NCBI RefSeq assembly: GCF_900177775.1
Contig: NZ_FXWH01000001.1
Span: forward strand, 62,001 to 126,000
Length of the DNA stretch: 64,000 bases
Origin: Pseudidiomarina planktonica
GTDB lineage: Bacteria; Pseudomonadota; Gammaproteobacteria; Enterobacterales; Alteromonadaceae
Direction of reading: 5' to 3'
Shown: in pieces, positions 55,331-64,000 of the stretch
Layout: every line of letters begins with the position of its first letter
Numbering within the stretch: position 1 is the first letter of the stretch
Notes under the pieces: model-generated
What the model was told of the DNA's origin: nothing
Seen by the model: the letters and a program-made list of their open reading frames with translations, nothing else
Databases searched by the model: none
Translations under genes and position numbers: made by a program

Positions 55331-56719
55331 ATGCTCGACAGCTTTGATGCGTTGTCGCTGGCGCGTTTCCAATTCGCGTTTACAGTGGCTTTCCACATTA
55401 TTTTTCCTGCCTTTACCATTGGTTTGGCTAGCTTTCTGGCCGTGCTTGAAGCGCTTTACCTGAAAACGCGTAAGCCGGTGTATCAGCAACTCTTTCAATT
55501 TTGGGTGAAAATATTCGCCGTTGCCTTCGGTATGGGGGTGGTGTCGGGCATTGTCATGAGTTACCAATTCGGTACCAACTGGTCAGTATTCTCCGATCAG
55601 GCCGGCCCGGTGATAGGGCCTCTAATGGGCTATGAAGTGCTCACCGCATTCTTTTTGGAAGCCGGCTTTTTAGGTGTCATGCTATTTGGCATGAACCGGG
55701 TGGGTGAGCGATTACACTTTTTTGCCACTTTAATGGTTGCCATAGGCACCGCCATTTCGGCGTTCTGGATACTGTCAGTAAACAGCTGGATGCAAACCCC
55801 GCAAGGCTATGGCATTAACGAAGTTGGTCAGTTTGTCGCAGAAGACTGGTTCAAAGTCGTGTTCAATCCTTCATTTCCGTATCGCTTAGTGCATATGTTG
55901 CTAGCTGCCTATTTAACCACAGCCTTTGTGGTCGGCGCGGTAGGCGCCTGGCATTTGCTGAAAGACAAAACCAGTGCAGCCGCTCGCAAAATGTTCTCTA
56001 TGGCGATGTGGATGGCGCTGTTAGTAGCCCCGCTGCAGGTTGTGGTGGGCGACTTGCACGGCTTAAATACGCAGGAGTATCAACCTGCCAAAGTAGCCGC
56101 CATGGAAGGGCACTTTGAAACCCAAACTCAAGCACCGCTATATTTATTCGGGCTGCCAAATATGGACGAAGCGCGAGTAGATTACGGAGTTGCCATTCCA
56201 GGCCTTGGTAGTCTTATTTTGAAGCATGATGTAAATGCCGAGGTAACGGGGTTAGATGCTTTCCCCAGAGACGAATGGCCAAACGTTCCCATCGTATTCT
56301 GGGCCTTCCGCATTATGGTTGGTATTGGCATGTTAATGGTCCTGGCTGGGTTATGGTCAGGCTTGCAACGTTTGCGCGGGCGCTTGTATGAAGGCCGTAC
56401 CCTGCAAAGGTTTGTGCTACTAATGGGGCCGCTTGGATTTGTGGCGGTGGTGGCTGGCTGGGTAGTTACTGAAGTAGGGCGGCAACCCTGGGTTATTTAT
56501 GGTTTATTGCGCACCGCTGATGCCGCGTCGCCGATTGCCAAAGAAGGCGTAGCCGGCAGTTTAATTGCCTTTATTGTGGTGTATTTTCTGGTGTTTGGAG
56601 CCGGTACTTTCTACATCTTGCGGAAAATGGCCGGTAACGCCGATGCCATTCAGGTTACTAAAAGTAGTACGAAAAAACCTGGCCTGGCGGCCGAGCGTTT
56701 AGTTGGCGAGGAGGACTAG
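55331..56719 (+). CDS. cioA: Cyanide-insensitive cytochrome bd-type quinol oxidase subunit I
   Basis: Quinol-oxidising subunit carrying the haems of a bd-type terminal oxidase. 462 residues, much shorter than E. coli CydA (522). The quinol loop is short, which marks the CIO branch. Sequence features include LARFQFAFTVAFHIIFPAFT with the haem-ligand His, GYEVLTAFFLEAGFLGVMLF and SVNSWMQTPQGYGI. About nine membrane helices are seen. AAAGGAG precedes the ATG, and TATACT at 55295-55300 may be the -10. It is followed by subunit II after 3 bases. Confidence 0.93.
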   Translation: MLDSFDALSLARFQFAFTVAFHIIFPAFTIGLASFLAVLEALYLKTRKPVYQQLFQFWVKIFAVAFGMGVVSGIVMSYQFGTNWSVFSDQAGPVIGPLMGYEVLTAFFLEAGFLGVMLFGMNRVGERLHFFATLMVAIGTAISAFWILSVNSWMQTPQGYGINEVGQFVAEDWFKVVFNPSFPYRLVHMLLAAYLTTAFVVGAVGAWHLLKDKTSAAARKMFSMAMWMALLVAPLQVVVGDLHGLNTQEYQPAKVAAMEGHFETQTQAPLYLFGLPNMDEARVDYGVAIPGLGSLILKHDVNAEVTGLDAFPRDEWPNVPIVFWAFRIMVGIGMLMVLAGLWSGLQRLRGRLYEGRTLQRFVLLMGPLGFVAVVAGWVVTEVGRQPWVIYGLLRTADAASPIAKEGVAGSLIAFIVVYFLVFGAGTFYILRKMAGNADAIQVTKSSTKKPGLAAERLVGEED

Positions 56720-56722
56720 ACC

Positions 56723-57724
56723 ATGGATTACGCATTAATTTGGGCTATTTTGATTGCGGTGTCGGTGTTCGCCTACGTTGCGCTGGACGGTTTTGATTTG
56801 GGCGTTGCTTTGCTGTTTCCGTGGTTTAAACGCGAGGAAGATCGCGACATTATGATGAACACGGTAGCGCCGGTATGGGACGGCAATGAAACCTGGCTAG
56901 TACTGGGTGGTGGCGGGTTGCTGGCGGTATTCCCGCTGGCTTACGCGGTATTAATGCCAGCCTTATATATGCCGGTTATTGCCATGCTGCTGGGACTTAT
57001 TTTCCGGGGCGTAGCTTTTGAATACAGGTTCAAAACGAAGCGGGCGAAACCCATTTGGGATCTGTCTTTTATTGTCGGCTCGCTCATTGCCGCCCTCAGT
57101 CAGGGCATCATGCTGGGCGCCATGTTGCAGGGTATTAAGGTTACCGGGCGAGCATACGCTGGCGGTTGGTTTGACTGGCTCACCCCATTCACTGTGTTCT
57201 GCGGACTAGTCGTGGTTATTGGTTATATGCTGCTTGGCTCAACCTGGCTGATTATGAAGACCCGTGGCGACCTGCAACTGCGGAGCTATCAGTTTGCACG
57301 CTATTTTGCCCTAGGGTTAGTGGCCTGTATTGTGTTTGTGAGTGCCTACTTACCCTGGCGGTTCGATTACATAGCCGACCGTTGGTTTAGTTTTCCGGCG
57401 TCACTGTGGTTGTGGGTATTGCCATTAGTGTTGGCTTTCGTCACCTTCAGCTTGTTGTGGTCACTTAAAAAAGGCCAGCAGGTGCGACCCTATTTGTGGG
57501 GGTTGGCACTATTTTTAGTTTCGTTCGCCGGCTTTGCGGTTAGTATATTTCCTTACTTGGTACCGCGTAGTATTACCCTGTGGGAAGCCGCCGCACCAGA
57601 CAACAGCCTGATATTCTTGCTGGTGGGTGCGGTAGTGCTACTACCAATAATTTTTGCTTACACTGGCTATACCTATTGGGTGTTTCGTGGCAAAGTTGAC
57701 GCAGATTCTGGCTACCACGACTAA
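56723..57724 (+). CDS. cioB: Cyanide-insensitive cytochrome bd-type quinol oxidase subunit II
   Basis: Membrane partner of subunit I, stabilising the haem core. 333 residues, about eight helices. The N-terminal VFAYVALDGFDLGVALLFP and the following WDGNETWLVLGGGGLLAVFP are diagnostic of CydB/CioB. EYRFKTKR and WDLSFIVGSLIAALSQGIML are also typical. It starts 3 bases after cioA; its stop overlaps the start of the small third-subunit gene (TAATG). Confidence 0.94.
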   Translation: MDYALIWAILIAVSVFAYVALDGFDLGVALLFPWFKREEDRDIMMNTVAPVWDGNETWLVLGGGGLLAVFPLAYAVLMPALYMPVIAMLLGLIFRGVAFEYRFKTKRAKPIWDLSFIVGSLIAALSQGIMLGAMLQGIKVTGRAYAGGWFDWLTPFTVFCGLVVVIGYMLLGSTWLIMKTRGDLQLRSYQFARYFALGLVACIVFVSAYLPWRFDYIADRWFSFPASLWLWVLPLVLAFVTFSLLWSLKKGQQVRPYLWGLALFLVSFAGFAVSIFPYLVPRSITLWEAAAPDNSLIFLLVGAVVLLPIIFAYTGYTYWVFRGKVDADSGYHD

Positions 57725-57843
57725 TGCGCAAACAAACCTGGAAGCAAATACTATGGTTCATTGCACTGTGGGTGGCCGGAGTGCTGTGCATTAGTATAAT
57801 CGGCCTGGCAATCCGCGCGGTACTCATGCCTGATGCAGTTTAA
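57724..57843 (+). CDS. DUF2474-type small subunit of the CIO oxidase
   Basis: A 39-residue single-helix membrane protein starting MRKQTWKQILWFIALWVAG and ending MPDAV. It resembles DUF2474 proteins, tiny CydX-like partners encoded after cioAB. The ATG shares one base with the cioB stop (TAATG), so it is coupled by reinitiation. It has one long hydrophobic stretch with a basic N-terminus, placing the N-terminus in the cytoplasm. By analogy with CydX it should stabilise the haem core. Confidence 0.82.
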   Translation: MRKQTWKQILWFIALWVAGVLCISIIGLAIRAVLMPDAV

Positions 57844-57863
57844 CCAAAGTACAAACGGAACCT

Positions 57864-58925
57864 ATGACAGCTTATGTAGCACCTAACGCCAAACGTGATT
57901 CTCCCGATTCTGCTTTACGCAGATTTCGGCAGAAGGTGGTGCGCAACATATACTGGGGCGCCACCATTGGCTCTGTGGTGTTAGCCGCAGTGCAAGGCTG
58001 GATAGGGCACCACGGCCTGGCTGGTTTGCTGGGCGTTGCTTCTATTCTCTTTATCTGGGCTGCGCTGCAATCTCGGCATAGATTGTTACCGCAGAAATAC
58101 CATGCGGTGTTCGTTATTGTTACCTGCATTGCGGTTAATTACTCGATTATAGAAAACGGAATTAAGGGCCTGTACTGGGCCTATCCGGTAATGAGCTCCT
58201 TATTCTTTCTGTTTAACCGCCGCTTGACGCTGATCGTTATTCCGGTTGTATACGGCAGCTTTGTAGTGAGCAGCTATTTGGCGCTTTCATTTACTCACAG
58301 CTGGCGCTTTGCGGTTTCACTAGCAATGATTTTAGTTCTGGGCGGCACTTTTATTGTGTTGCTGCAGCGGCTACAGAAAAGCATGACAGAGCTGGTAGTT
58401 ACCGACCCTTTAACGGGTCTCTATAACCGTAACAGGGTAACCCAAACCTTAATTGAAAATATTCAGCAGAAAGAACGTTATAAGCGACCCGCCAGTTTGA
58501 TCATGATTGATTTGGACCATTTCAAAAGCCTGAATGACGAACATGGTCATTTGTTTGGCGACCAAATGCTGAAGCAAACGGCGAAACGTTTACTTGGTGC
58601 TATACGTGCCACCGATACTCTGTTCCGCGTTGGTGGTGAAGAGTTTCTGGTGGTGCTGCCTAATACCAGCAGTCAGGACGCCAACGTTGCCGCCAAAAAA
58701 CTGATTAAAGTAATTGGCAGCCGGCCGTTCGAGGGCAAAGGCGCAACTGTTTTCATCACGGCCAGCGCCGGTGTGTCCGAACTCCAACCCGGCCAGGCCT
58801 GGTCGCAATGGCTGAGCCGTGCCGATCAGGCTTTATTTGAAGCAAAAAATAACGGCCGTAATAATGTCGTGCTGCAATCAGATACAACTTCTGATGCCGG
58901 CAACCCCTCCAACAAAGACGATTAA
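57864..58925 (+). CDS. Membrane-bound GGDEF diguanylate cyclase
   Basis: Cyclic di-GMP synthase. 353 residues. The N-terminal half has about six membrane helices (residues 28-170) with no recognised sensor family. The GGDEF domain starts VTDPLTGLYNRNRVTQTL (about residue 178), has GGEEF in FRVGGEEFLVVLP, and an RATD I-site five residues before it. It starts 20 bases after the CIO small subunit gene, so it may be co-transcribed with the oxidase; a regulatory link to respiration is only suggested. The ATG at 57864 has a short GGA upstream. Confidence 0.92.
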   Translation: MTAYVAPNAKRDSPDSALRRFRQKVVRNIYWGATIGSVVLAAVQGWIGHHGLAGLLGVASILFIWAALQSRHRLLPQKYHAVFVIVTCIAVNYSIIENGIKGLYWAYPVMSSLFFLFNRRLTLIVIPVVYGSFVVSSYLALSFTHSWRFAVSLAMILVLGGTFIVLLQRLQKSMTELVVTDPLTGLYNRNRVTQTLIENIQQKERYKRPASLIMIDLDHFKSLNDEHGHLFGDQMLKQTAKRLLGAIRATDTLFRVGGEEFLVVLPNTSSQDANVAAKKLIKVIGSRPFEGKGATVFITASAGVSELQPGQAWSQWLSRADQALFEAKNNGRNNVVLQSDTTSDAGNPSNKDD

Positions 58926-58927
58926 AT

Positions 58928-58956
58928 TTGCACCACTGCTTAGGTCTGGCTACAAT
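58928..58956 (+). promoter_or_regulatory. Sigma-70 promoter of purEK
   Basis: TTGCAC (58928-58933) and TACAAT (58951-58956) are separated by 17 bases. The promoter lies just after the GGDEF stop and 38 bases before purE. No PurR-type operator is obvious. Confidence 0.65.
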
Positions 58957-58993
58957 TCGTGCCTTTCTTTTTTAGGTCGGTGAGGAATAACTA

Positions 58994-59485
58994 ATGGCAC
59001 CAGTTCTAATATTAATGGGATCACAATCCGATTGGCCGGTGATGCAAGAAGCGGCAAAAATGCTGAAAGAGCTGCAGGTTCCCTGGCGTGCCCAGGTTGT
59101 ATCCGCTCACCGAACCCCGGATTTACTCGCCTCGACCATGCAACAGGCGGAAGCTGACGGCGTACCTGTAGTTATTGCCGGTGCTGGCGGCGCTGCTCAT
59201 TTGCCGGGCATGCTGGCTGCTTTTACAGCTATTCCAGTGCTTGGTGTTCCGGTTCCGAGCAAGCAATTGAAAGGTTTAGATAGCCTGCTTTCTATAGTAC
59301 AAATGCCAAAAGGTGTTGCGGTTGGTACTTTGGCCGTTGGCCCTGCTGGCGCTGCGAACGCAGGTTTATTGGCGGCACAGATTGTTGGTGTCAGTGATAA
59401 ACAAGTACGCCAACGTGTAAATGAATTCCGTGAAGCTCAGCGTGCCAAGGTTCTATCTGGCCCTGATTTGGAGCTGGACGAATGA
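58994..59485 (+). CDS. purE: N5-carboxyaminoimidazole ribonucleotide mutase
   Basis: Rearranges N5-CAIR to CAIR in purine synthesis. 163 residues (E. coli 169). Signature motifs are [20 protein letters not shown] with the active His, and [16 protein letters not shown]. Its stop overlaps the purK start (ATGA), giving a purEK operon. The C-terminal residues [10 protein letters not shown] are variable. Confidence 0.97.
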   Translation: MAPVLILMGSQSDWPVMQEAAKMLKELQVPWRAQVVSAHRTPDLLASTMQQAEADGVPVVIAGAGGAAHLPGMLAAFTAIPVLGVPVPSKQLKGLDSLLSIVQMPKGVAVGTLAVGPAGAANAGLLAAQIVGVSDKQVRQRVNEFREAQRAKVLSGPDLELDE

Positions 59486-60570
59486 AAGTACTGCTGATTG
59501 GTGATGGGCAACTGGGCCATATGCTTGGCCGCAGTGCAATTCAGCAAGGGCATTATTGCTTATTATATTCCACCCGCACGCAGCAGGTGATGCCGCTGGC
59601 CAGCACCGAATCACTGGCGCTGAGCCTGGCCGAAGCGGTTGCCTGGGCTGACGTAGTGAGCTGGGAACACGAAGACGTGCCAGCCGACATCATTGAGCTG
59701 GCGCGCAGCAAGTTTTTAATGGATCCGGAAAAAATCACGGCATTAACCGACCGTCGCTCCGAAAAACAGTTGTTTGACGATTGTCAGGTGCCAACTTCAC
59801 CGTGGCAGGCATTTGAAAACGAAACTGAGCTGGCGAAGGTGTTGGAGCAATCTCCTCAGGCGTTGGTATTAAAAGCCGCTCGTGGTGGTTACGACGGTAA
59901 AGGCCAATGGCGCTGGCAGCCACAACAAAACGCTGAACCATTGCTGAAAAGTGCGGGCCAACAAGCGGGTATTGCCGAGCATTTAATTCCGTTTGAATAT
60001 GAAGTGTCATTAGTTGGTGCGCGCGATAAACAAGGCAATATTCGCTGTTATCCGTTGATTACTAATGTTCATGACCGCGGCATCCTAAGTTACAGCATTG
60101 CCGGTGAGGGCTGGGTGAGTGAGCACTTACAAGCTCAAGCCGAAAGCTATTTTGAAAGCATCACTAAGGCCTTGGATTACGTTGGTGTGCTGGCTATTGA
60201 GTTCTTTGTGGTAGCCGAAGGCAATGAACAACACCTGCTGGTAAATGAAATTGCGCCACGCGTGCATAACTCGGGACACTGGAGTATGAGTGGCTCGAAC
60301 TGTGATCAATTTGGTCTGCATATGCGTTGTTTAACTGGGTTGCCGTTGCCGGATTTACTCTGTGCGCCCACCTTAATGGTGAATGTTATCGGTGTTGAAA
60401 CCATTCCCGGTGAGCTTTGGCAGGCCGCAGCAGCGGATTGTCACTGGTATAATAAGCAAGCGCGGCCAGGACGTAAGCTAGGTCACGTAAACTTTATTAT
60501 TGATACGCCTGAGCGAGGCCGAAAACTAGCCGAATTCTGGGCGCCCCGGCTACAACAACTCGCCGACTAA
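59482..60570 (+). CDS. purK: N5-carboxyaminoimidazole ribonucleotide synthase
   Basis: ATP-grasp enzyme that carboxylates AIR to N5-CAIR for PurE. 362 residues (E. coli 355). The start [20 protein letters not shown], the ATP-binding [19 protein letters not shown] and the metal-binding [20 protein letters not shown] are all present. Coupled to purE by a 4-base overlap. Confidence 0.97.
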   Translation: MKVLLIGDGQLGHMLGRSAIQQGHYCLLYSTRTQQVMPLASTESLALSLAEAVAWADVVSWEHEDVPADIIELARSKFLMDPEKITALTDRRSEKQLFDDCQVPTSPWQAFENETELAKVLEQSPQALVLKAARGGYDGKGQWRWQPQQNAEPLLKSAGQQAGIAEHLIPFEYEVSLVGARDKQGNIRCYPLITNVHDRGILSYSIAGEGWVSEHLQAQAESYFESITKALDYVGVLAIEFFVVAEGNEQHLLVNEIAPRVHNSGHWSMSGSNCDQFGLHMRCLTGLPLPDLLCAPTLMVNVIGVETIPGELWQAAAADCHWYNKQARPGRKLGHVNFIIDTPERGRKLAEFWAPRLQQLAD

Positions 60571-60650
60571 AAATTAAGACTATAAGAACTTATGAAGCAG
60601 TTAAGTTCGTGTAGATGAGCTCGCACGAATAAAGGATTCGGCATAACGCG

Positions 60651-62795
60651 ATGAACAAACGCTATGCATTGCAGTTTCTGACACTAGCGCTGCTGTATTT
60701 TTTGAGCGGCGCATTGGGGCTGTTCTATACACAAGAAAGTGTGTTTGTTACGCTAATCTGGCCACCCGCCGGTATTGCACTTGGCTTGCTGCTGCGTTGG
60801 CGACTGGATTTATGGCCAGCTATTTTGCTGGCTGAATTGTGCATTGCTTTTTTTGTTTCCGACCTGCCGTTTCCTTTAGGCACAGGTATTGGCCTCACCA
60901 ATACCCTGGTGCCGTTATTTACTGCCCATTTACTACAACGCCAAAAATTCAGCAGCATGTTCGAGCGCTCCCGCGACTTATTTTTATTCCTGTTTGTTGG
61001 GGTGGGTTTAACGTCTGCACTGAGCGCTTTTGCTGGAACCGCGCAGCTTTATCTATTAGACAAAATAGCCTTACCAGATTTGCCGCGCGACTGGTTAATG
61101 TGGTGGCTTGGTGACGCTGCTGGCATTTTATTGCTAGCGCTACCCATACTTGCTATCGCCCGCTCAACAGTGCGGCCGTTAACTCGGGGTTTTAGTGGCT
61201 TAGCCACTGCCTTGCTGCTGATACTGGCAGTTGAAATTTTTATCGTTAATTACTTCAATTTTGCCGACGGTTTATTGGTACTGCCTATGCTGCTGGTGGT
61301 GTGGATAGCTATGACCACCAATTTGCAGGTATCGTCGCTGGCCATTTTGTTGTTCACTATTATTGCTTCTGCAGGCACTTTGAGTGGGCACGGCGTGTTC
61401 ACCGATCTGAAGTACACTCAGGAAGCGCATTGGGTTTATATTACGTCACTGGCTATTGCCTCGGCTGTTATTGCGTCTATTTCTATTGAAACTCGCCGTA
61501 ATCTGGATCAGAAGCACTATGCGCTACGCGCAGCTGGCATCGGCACCTGGGATTTGCGCCTGCCAAGCCATCATGTTTACTTTAATAATACCTGGGCGAC
61601 GATGTTAGGTCGTAAGGTACGCCAGCTTGACGAGAGCATGAGTACTTTTCGTGAACTGGTTCATCCGGATGATTACCTGCAAATGATGGGGGCGTTAACG
61701 TCCTATATTAAGGGTGACTCGGAAAGCTATTATGCAACGTTCCGAATGCGCCATGCCAACGGCGAGTGGCGCTGGATAGAAGCGCATGGCGAAGTAACCG
61801 ATCGTAACTTCAATGGGCATCCCACCCGGATTTGCGGAACCCATCAGGACATTACCGAGCGTAAAGTGCTGGAGGACGATCTGGCACTAAACTTGATTCG
61901 GTTAAATCAGGCTCAGGAAATTGCGCAGTTGGGCCACTGGACCTCGAACATGGCTACCGGTGAGCTGTGGTGGTCGCCCATTATTTACCAGATGTTTGGT
62001 TTAGACCCCGACAAAGTAACTCCTAGCGTGAAGTTGTTTAATCAGCTCATTCACCGTGACGACTTTGACAGCGTGTTAAGCAGTGAGGCAAAAGCCATAG
62101 AATCTGGTGAGCATGACGTTGAACACCGTATTGTGAGGCCCGATGGCTCGGTTCGCTGGGTACATGAACTGGCGTCACTGGAACGCGACGAGGACGGCCA
62201 GCCGTTCCGTATGGTTGGCACCGTGCAGGACATTACTGATTATAAAGAGCTGGAACTGAAGCTACGACGGCAGGCATTGATAGACGAACTAACTCAGGTT
62301 CCGAACCGCCGTTATATGATGCAGCAGTTGGCGCATGAGTGGACGCGGTACCAGCGTTACCCCGAGCAGACTAGCAGCTTTGTTATGGTAGACATTGATT
62401 TCTTCAAGCAGTTAAACGACACCTACGGGCATGGTTTTGGTGACGATGTATTGCAAGCGGTGGCGGGTAGACTGCACGGACTGCTGCGCGACGTAGACGT
62501 GTTTGCGCGCATGGGTGGCGAGGAATTTGCGCTGTTGTTACCGCAAACCGGTGCGAAAGACGCGATGTTGGTGGCCGAAAAGCTACGCGCTGCTATCGCC
62601 TCACTGGACTTGCTGGCACCGGGCGCCGCTCAGCCCGATGTAGAAGTAACCGCCAGCTTCGGTGTGGCGGAGTTTAACGCCATTTTCGACAATGAAGATG
62701 ACGTGATGGTAGCCGCCGATAACGCACTTTATAAAGCCAAAGAAAGTGGGCGTAATCGCGTTGAGCAATATACGCCCCCAGTAAGCGAACACTAA
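60651..62795 (+). CDS. MASE1-PAS-PAS-GGDEF diguanylate cyclase
   Basis: A 714-residue sensor enzyme making cyclic di-GMP. The N-terminal 290 residues are a MASE1-type membrane sensor with about eight helices, including VFVTLIWPPAGIALGLLLRW. Two PAS domains follow (about 295-410 and 420-545), each ending in a PAC segment: RICGTHQDITERK and RMVGTVQDITDYK. The GGDEF domain begins IDELTQVPNRRYMMQQL, with GGEEF in ARMGGEEFALLLP and an RDVD I-site five residues upstream. The final stop overlaps the esterase stop on the opposite strand in CTAA. It is the third diguanylate cyclase in this window. Confidence 0.95.
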   Translation: MNKRYALQFLTLALLYFLSGALGLFYTQESVFVTLIWPPAGIALGLLLRWRLDLWPAILLAELCIAFFVSDLPFPLGTGIGLTNTLVPLFTAHLLQRQKFSSMFERSRDLFLFLFVGVGLTSALSAFAGTAQLYLLDKIALPDLPRDWLMWWLGDAAGILLLALPILAIARSTVRPLTRGFSGLATALLLILAVEIFIVNYFNFADGLLVLPMLLVVWIAMTTNLQVSSLAILLFTIIASAGTLSGHGVFTDLKYTQEAHWVYITSLAIASAVIASISIETRRNLDQKHYALRAAGIGTWDLRLPSHHVYFNNTWATMLGRKVRQLDESMSTFRELVHPDDYLQMMGALTSYIKGDSESYYATFRMRHANGEWRWIEAHGEVTDRNFNGHPTRICGTHQDITERKVLEDDLALNLIRLNQAQEIAQLGHWTSNMATGELWWSPIIYQMFGLDPDKVTPSVKLFNQLIHRDDFDSVLSSEAKAIESGEHDVEHRIVRPDGSVRWVHELASLERDEDGQPFRMVGTVQDITDYKELELKLRRQALIDELTQVPNRRYMMQQLAHEWTRYQRYPEQTSSFVMVDIDFFKQLNDTYGHGFGDDVLQAVAGRLHGLLRDVDVFARMGGEEFALLLPQTGAKDAMLVAEKLRAAIASLDLLAPGAAQPDVEVTASFGVAEFNAIFDNEDDVMVAADNALYKAKESGRNRVEQYTPPVSEH

Positions 62796-63448
62796 CCGTT
62801 TAAACGCTCGTGTAGCCAGTTACGTATGCGTTGAATTTGCTCCGGCACTACCTGGTGCTGCATTTCGTAGTGTTGATACTGCACCGAGTAACCCATTTCT
62901 TGCAGCGCTTGATAGGCTTGCTGCCCCAGAGATTCTGGTACCACCGGGTCCTGCGTGCCATGCTGAATCATAATCGGTAGTTGCTGCTGCGCATCGTGAC
63001 GAACCAGAGTTTCGTGTGTGGCGAAATAACTAGACAACACCAGCAACCCACCGAGTGTTTTTGGAAAGCTCAAAGCGGCTTCATAGGCAACCGCACCACC
63101 TTGTGAAAATCCAGCCACAATAATTTTTTCAGCAGGTACGCCGCGCTCGAGCTCGCGCTCAATTAGCGCTTGAGTAGCGGCAGCGGAAGCCTCCAGCTGC
63201 GGGGTATCCACTTTACGTGCAATACTCATTTCCAGAATATCGTACCAAGCTGGCATCACCATGCCGCCATTAATGGTCACAGGTATACGGGGCGCGTGGG
63301 GGAAGATAAACCGAGTGTTATCCGAAAGCCCTAAATGTGGTACTAGAGGCGCAAAATCGTTGCCGTCCGCACCGAGGCCGTGCAACCAGATAACGCTGCT
63401 GGTGGCCGTATTTTTAGGTTCAACTTCAACCGCTGGCAAGTATGCCAT
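62792..63448 (-). CDS. Phospholipase/carboxylesterase family alpha/beta hydrolase
   Basis: A 218-residue serine hydrolase of the acyl-protein-thioesterase-like carboxylesterase family (EstB-like). The oxyanion-side motif is WLHGLGADGNDF. The nucleophile elbow is GFSQGG, with the Asp of the triad in HGTQDPVVP and the His probably in EMQHQVVPE, where family members usually read GHEV or GHSV. Here Gly before His is replaced by Gln. It follows the DUF502 gene by 2 bases, suggesting co-transcription. Substrates of such enzymes are short-chain esters. Confidence 0.9.
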   Translation of the reverse strand: MAYLPAVEVEPKNTATSSVIWLHGLGADGNDFAPLVPHLGLSDNTRFIFPHAPRIPVTINGGMVMPAWYDILEMSIARKVDTPQLEASAAATQALIERELERGVPAEKIIVAGFSQGGAVAYEAALSFPKTLGGLLVLSSYFATHETLVRHDAQQQLPIMIQHGTQDPVVPESLGQQAYQALQEMGYSVQYQHYEMQHQVVPEQIQRIRNWLHERLNG

Positions 63449-63450
63449 GA

Positions 63451-64000
63451 CTACTCCTTTGATTTGTTTTTAGTATCAGATTCTGCAGGTTCGGTACGCT
63501 GACCTTTGCCTAAACCACCGCTAATAACCAGCTGCATGGCATCTGAAGGGCTCATATCCAGGTTGGTGGTACAGTTGCGCGGCACCATGACCATGTAACC
63601 GCCCACCATGTAACTCATGGGTAAATACACGGCAATTTGGTCTTCGTCTAAGCATTCCGAAATCATATCGCCTTTTACACCGCTCTTTTTGGTAACAATG
63701 CCAATAAGCTGCATGTGCGAGCCAGGTAAGGTTACCAACACCACCGATTCTTCGGTAAAGTTTTTGCCCGACATTAATTCGAAAATATCGTTTATGGTGG
63801 CGTATAGCTGGCGCATCACCGGGAGTTTTTCCATTACGCGCCCGGGAATCATCCATACACCATAAAATAAGCGCCAGCGTGAACTGAATCCCATAATGAT
63901 GGCAATAATCAAAAAGCTTATAAAAGCTAACCCAGGAAAATAATAGAATTCTGGCAGCACCATCAGCCACAATGGCTTTAACCAGGTTTCCATAGTGACT
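63451..64000 (-). CDS. DUF502 family membrane protein (start probably beyond window)
   Basis: Predicted inner-membrane protein of the DUF502 family, unknown function. The visible part has one helix (LAFISFLIIAIIMG), then the family segments VWMIPGRVMEKLPVMRQLYAT and EESVVLVTLPGSHMQLIGIV, and later MVMVPRNCTTNLDMSPSDAM. Family members begin with an extra N-terminal helix before this point. The frame is open to the window edge, so the ATG at 63993 is likely internal and the true start lies past base 64000. The C-terminus is a short charged tail. Confidence 0.82.
   Translation of the reverse strand, partial: VTMETWLKPLWLMVLPEFYYFPGLAFISFLIIAIIMGFSSRWRLFYGVWMIPGRVMEKLPVMRQLYATINDIFELMSGKNFTEESVVLVTLPGSHMQLIGIVTKKSGVKGDMISECLDEDQIAVYLPMSYMVGGYMVMVPRNCTTNLDMSPSDAMQLVISGGLGKGQRTEPAESDTKNKSKE

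Overview
The window is a contiguous chromosomal segment of a gammaproteobacterium, most likely an Alteromonadales member close to Idiomarina. This is inferred from remembered gene order and protein character, not from a search. The order rpmH-dnaA-dnaN-recF-gyrB, then glyQS, fadBA, pepQ-yigZ-trkH, trkA-rsmB-fmt-def, LysM-dprA-smg-yrdD-tsaC-hemF-aroE and polA-engB-cytochrome c4-yihI, resembles the dnaA neighbourhood of Shewanella and relatives. No rRNA, tRNA, insertion sequence, prophage or CRISPR array was recognised. Coding density is very high.

Layout. 1-7.1 kb is accessory: an edge-truncated periplasmic-sensor diguanylate cyclase, a DUF4199 membrane protein, then an ECF sigma/anti-sigma pair followed by a four-gene envelope operon (DUF4331 protein, Ig-like lipoprotein, TPR protein and a short HupE/UreJ-like periplasmic protein). 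The sigma gene and the DUF4331 gene carry the same promoter-like motif, TGCATC-N17-CGWA. 7.1-11 kb is the leftward ribosome/RNase P/membrane-insertion operon rpmH-rnpA-yidD-yidC-mnmE. 11-17.4 kb is dnaA-dnaN-recF-gyrB, with two perfect parS-type palindromes inside recF. 17.5-25.4 kb holds glyQS, tag, a GNAT gene, tusA and fadBA. 25.5-42.2 kb holds slt, pepQ, yigZ, the Trk potassium system, rsmB-fmt-def, the LysM-dprA-smg-yrdD-tsaC-hemF run, a truncated haemoglobin, aroE, a TetR regulator and a small unknown gene.

42.2-49.4 kb holds polA, preceded by a 465-base AT-rich spacer with origin-like motifs. polA is followed by a three-hairpin RNA candidate at the position where Spot 42 lies in relatives, then an EamA permease, engB, cytochrome c4, a 491-base spacer with a likely terminated small transcript, yihI and a DUF2489 gene. 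49.4-64 kb is mixed: a secreted amidohydrolase, cysE, a YqhA protein, a PAS-type chemoreceptor, a cold-shock gene with a long leader, a cysteine hydrolase, a cyanide-insensitive bd-oxidase operon with its tiny third subunit, two more diguanylate cyclases, purEK, a carboxylesterase and an edge-truncated DUF502 gene.

How it works together. Most of the window is housekeeping: replication initiation and repair, translation, fatty-acid beta-oxidation, K+ uptake and respiration. The least explained part is the ECF-controlled envelope module at 2.1-7.1 kb. The most striking non-coding signals are the paired parS sites in recF, the polA downstream RNA candidate and the polA upstream region. Half of the convergent gene pairs share their stop codons in a 4-base overlap.
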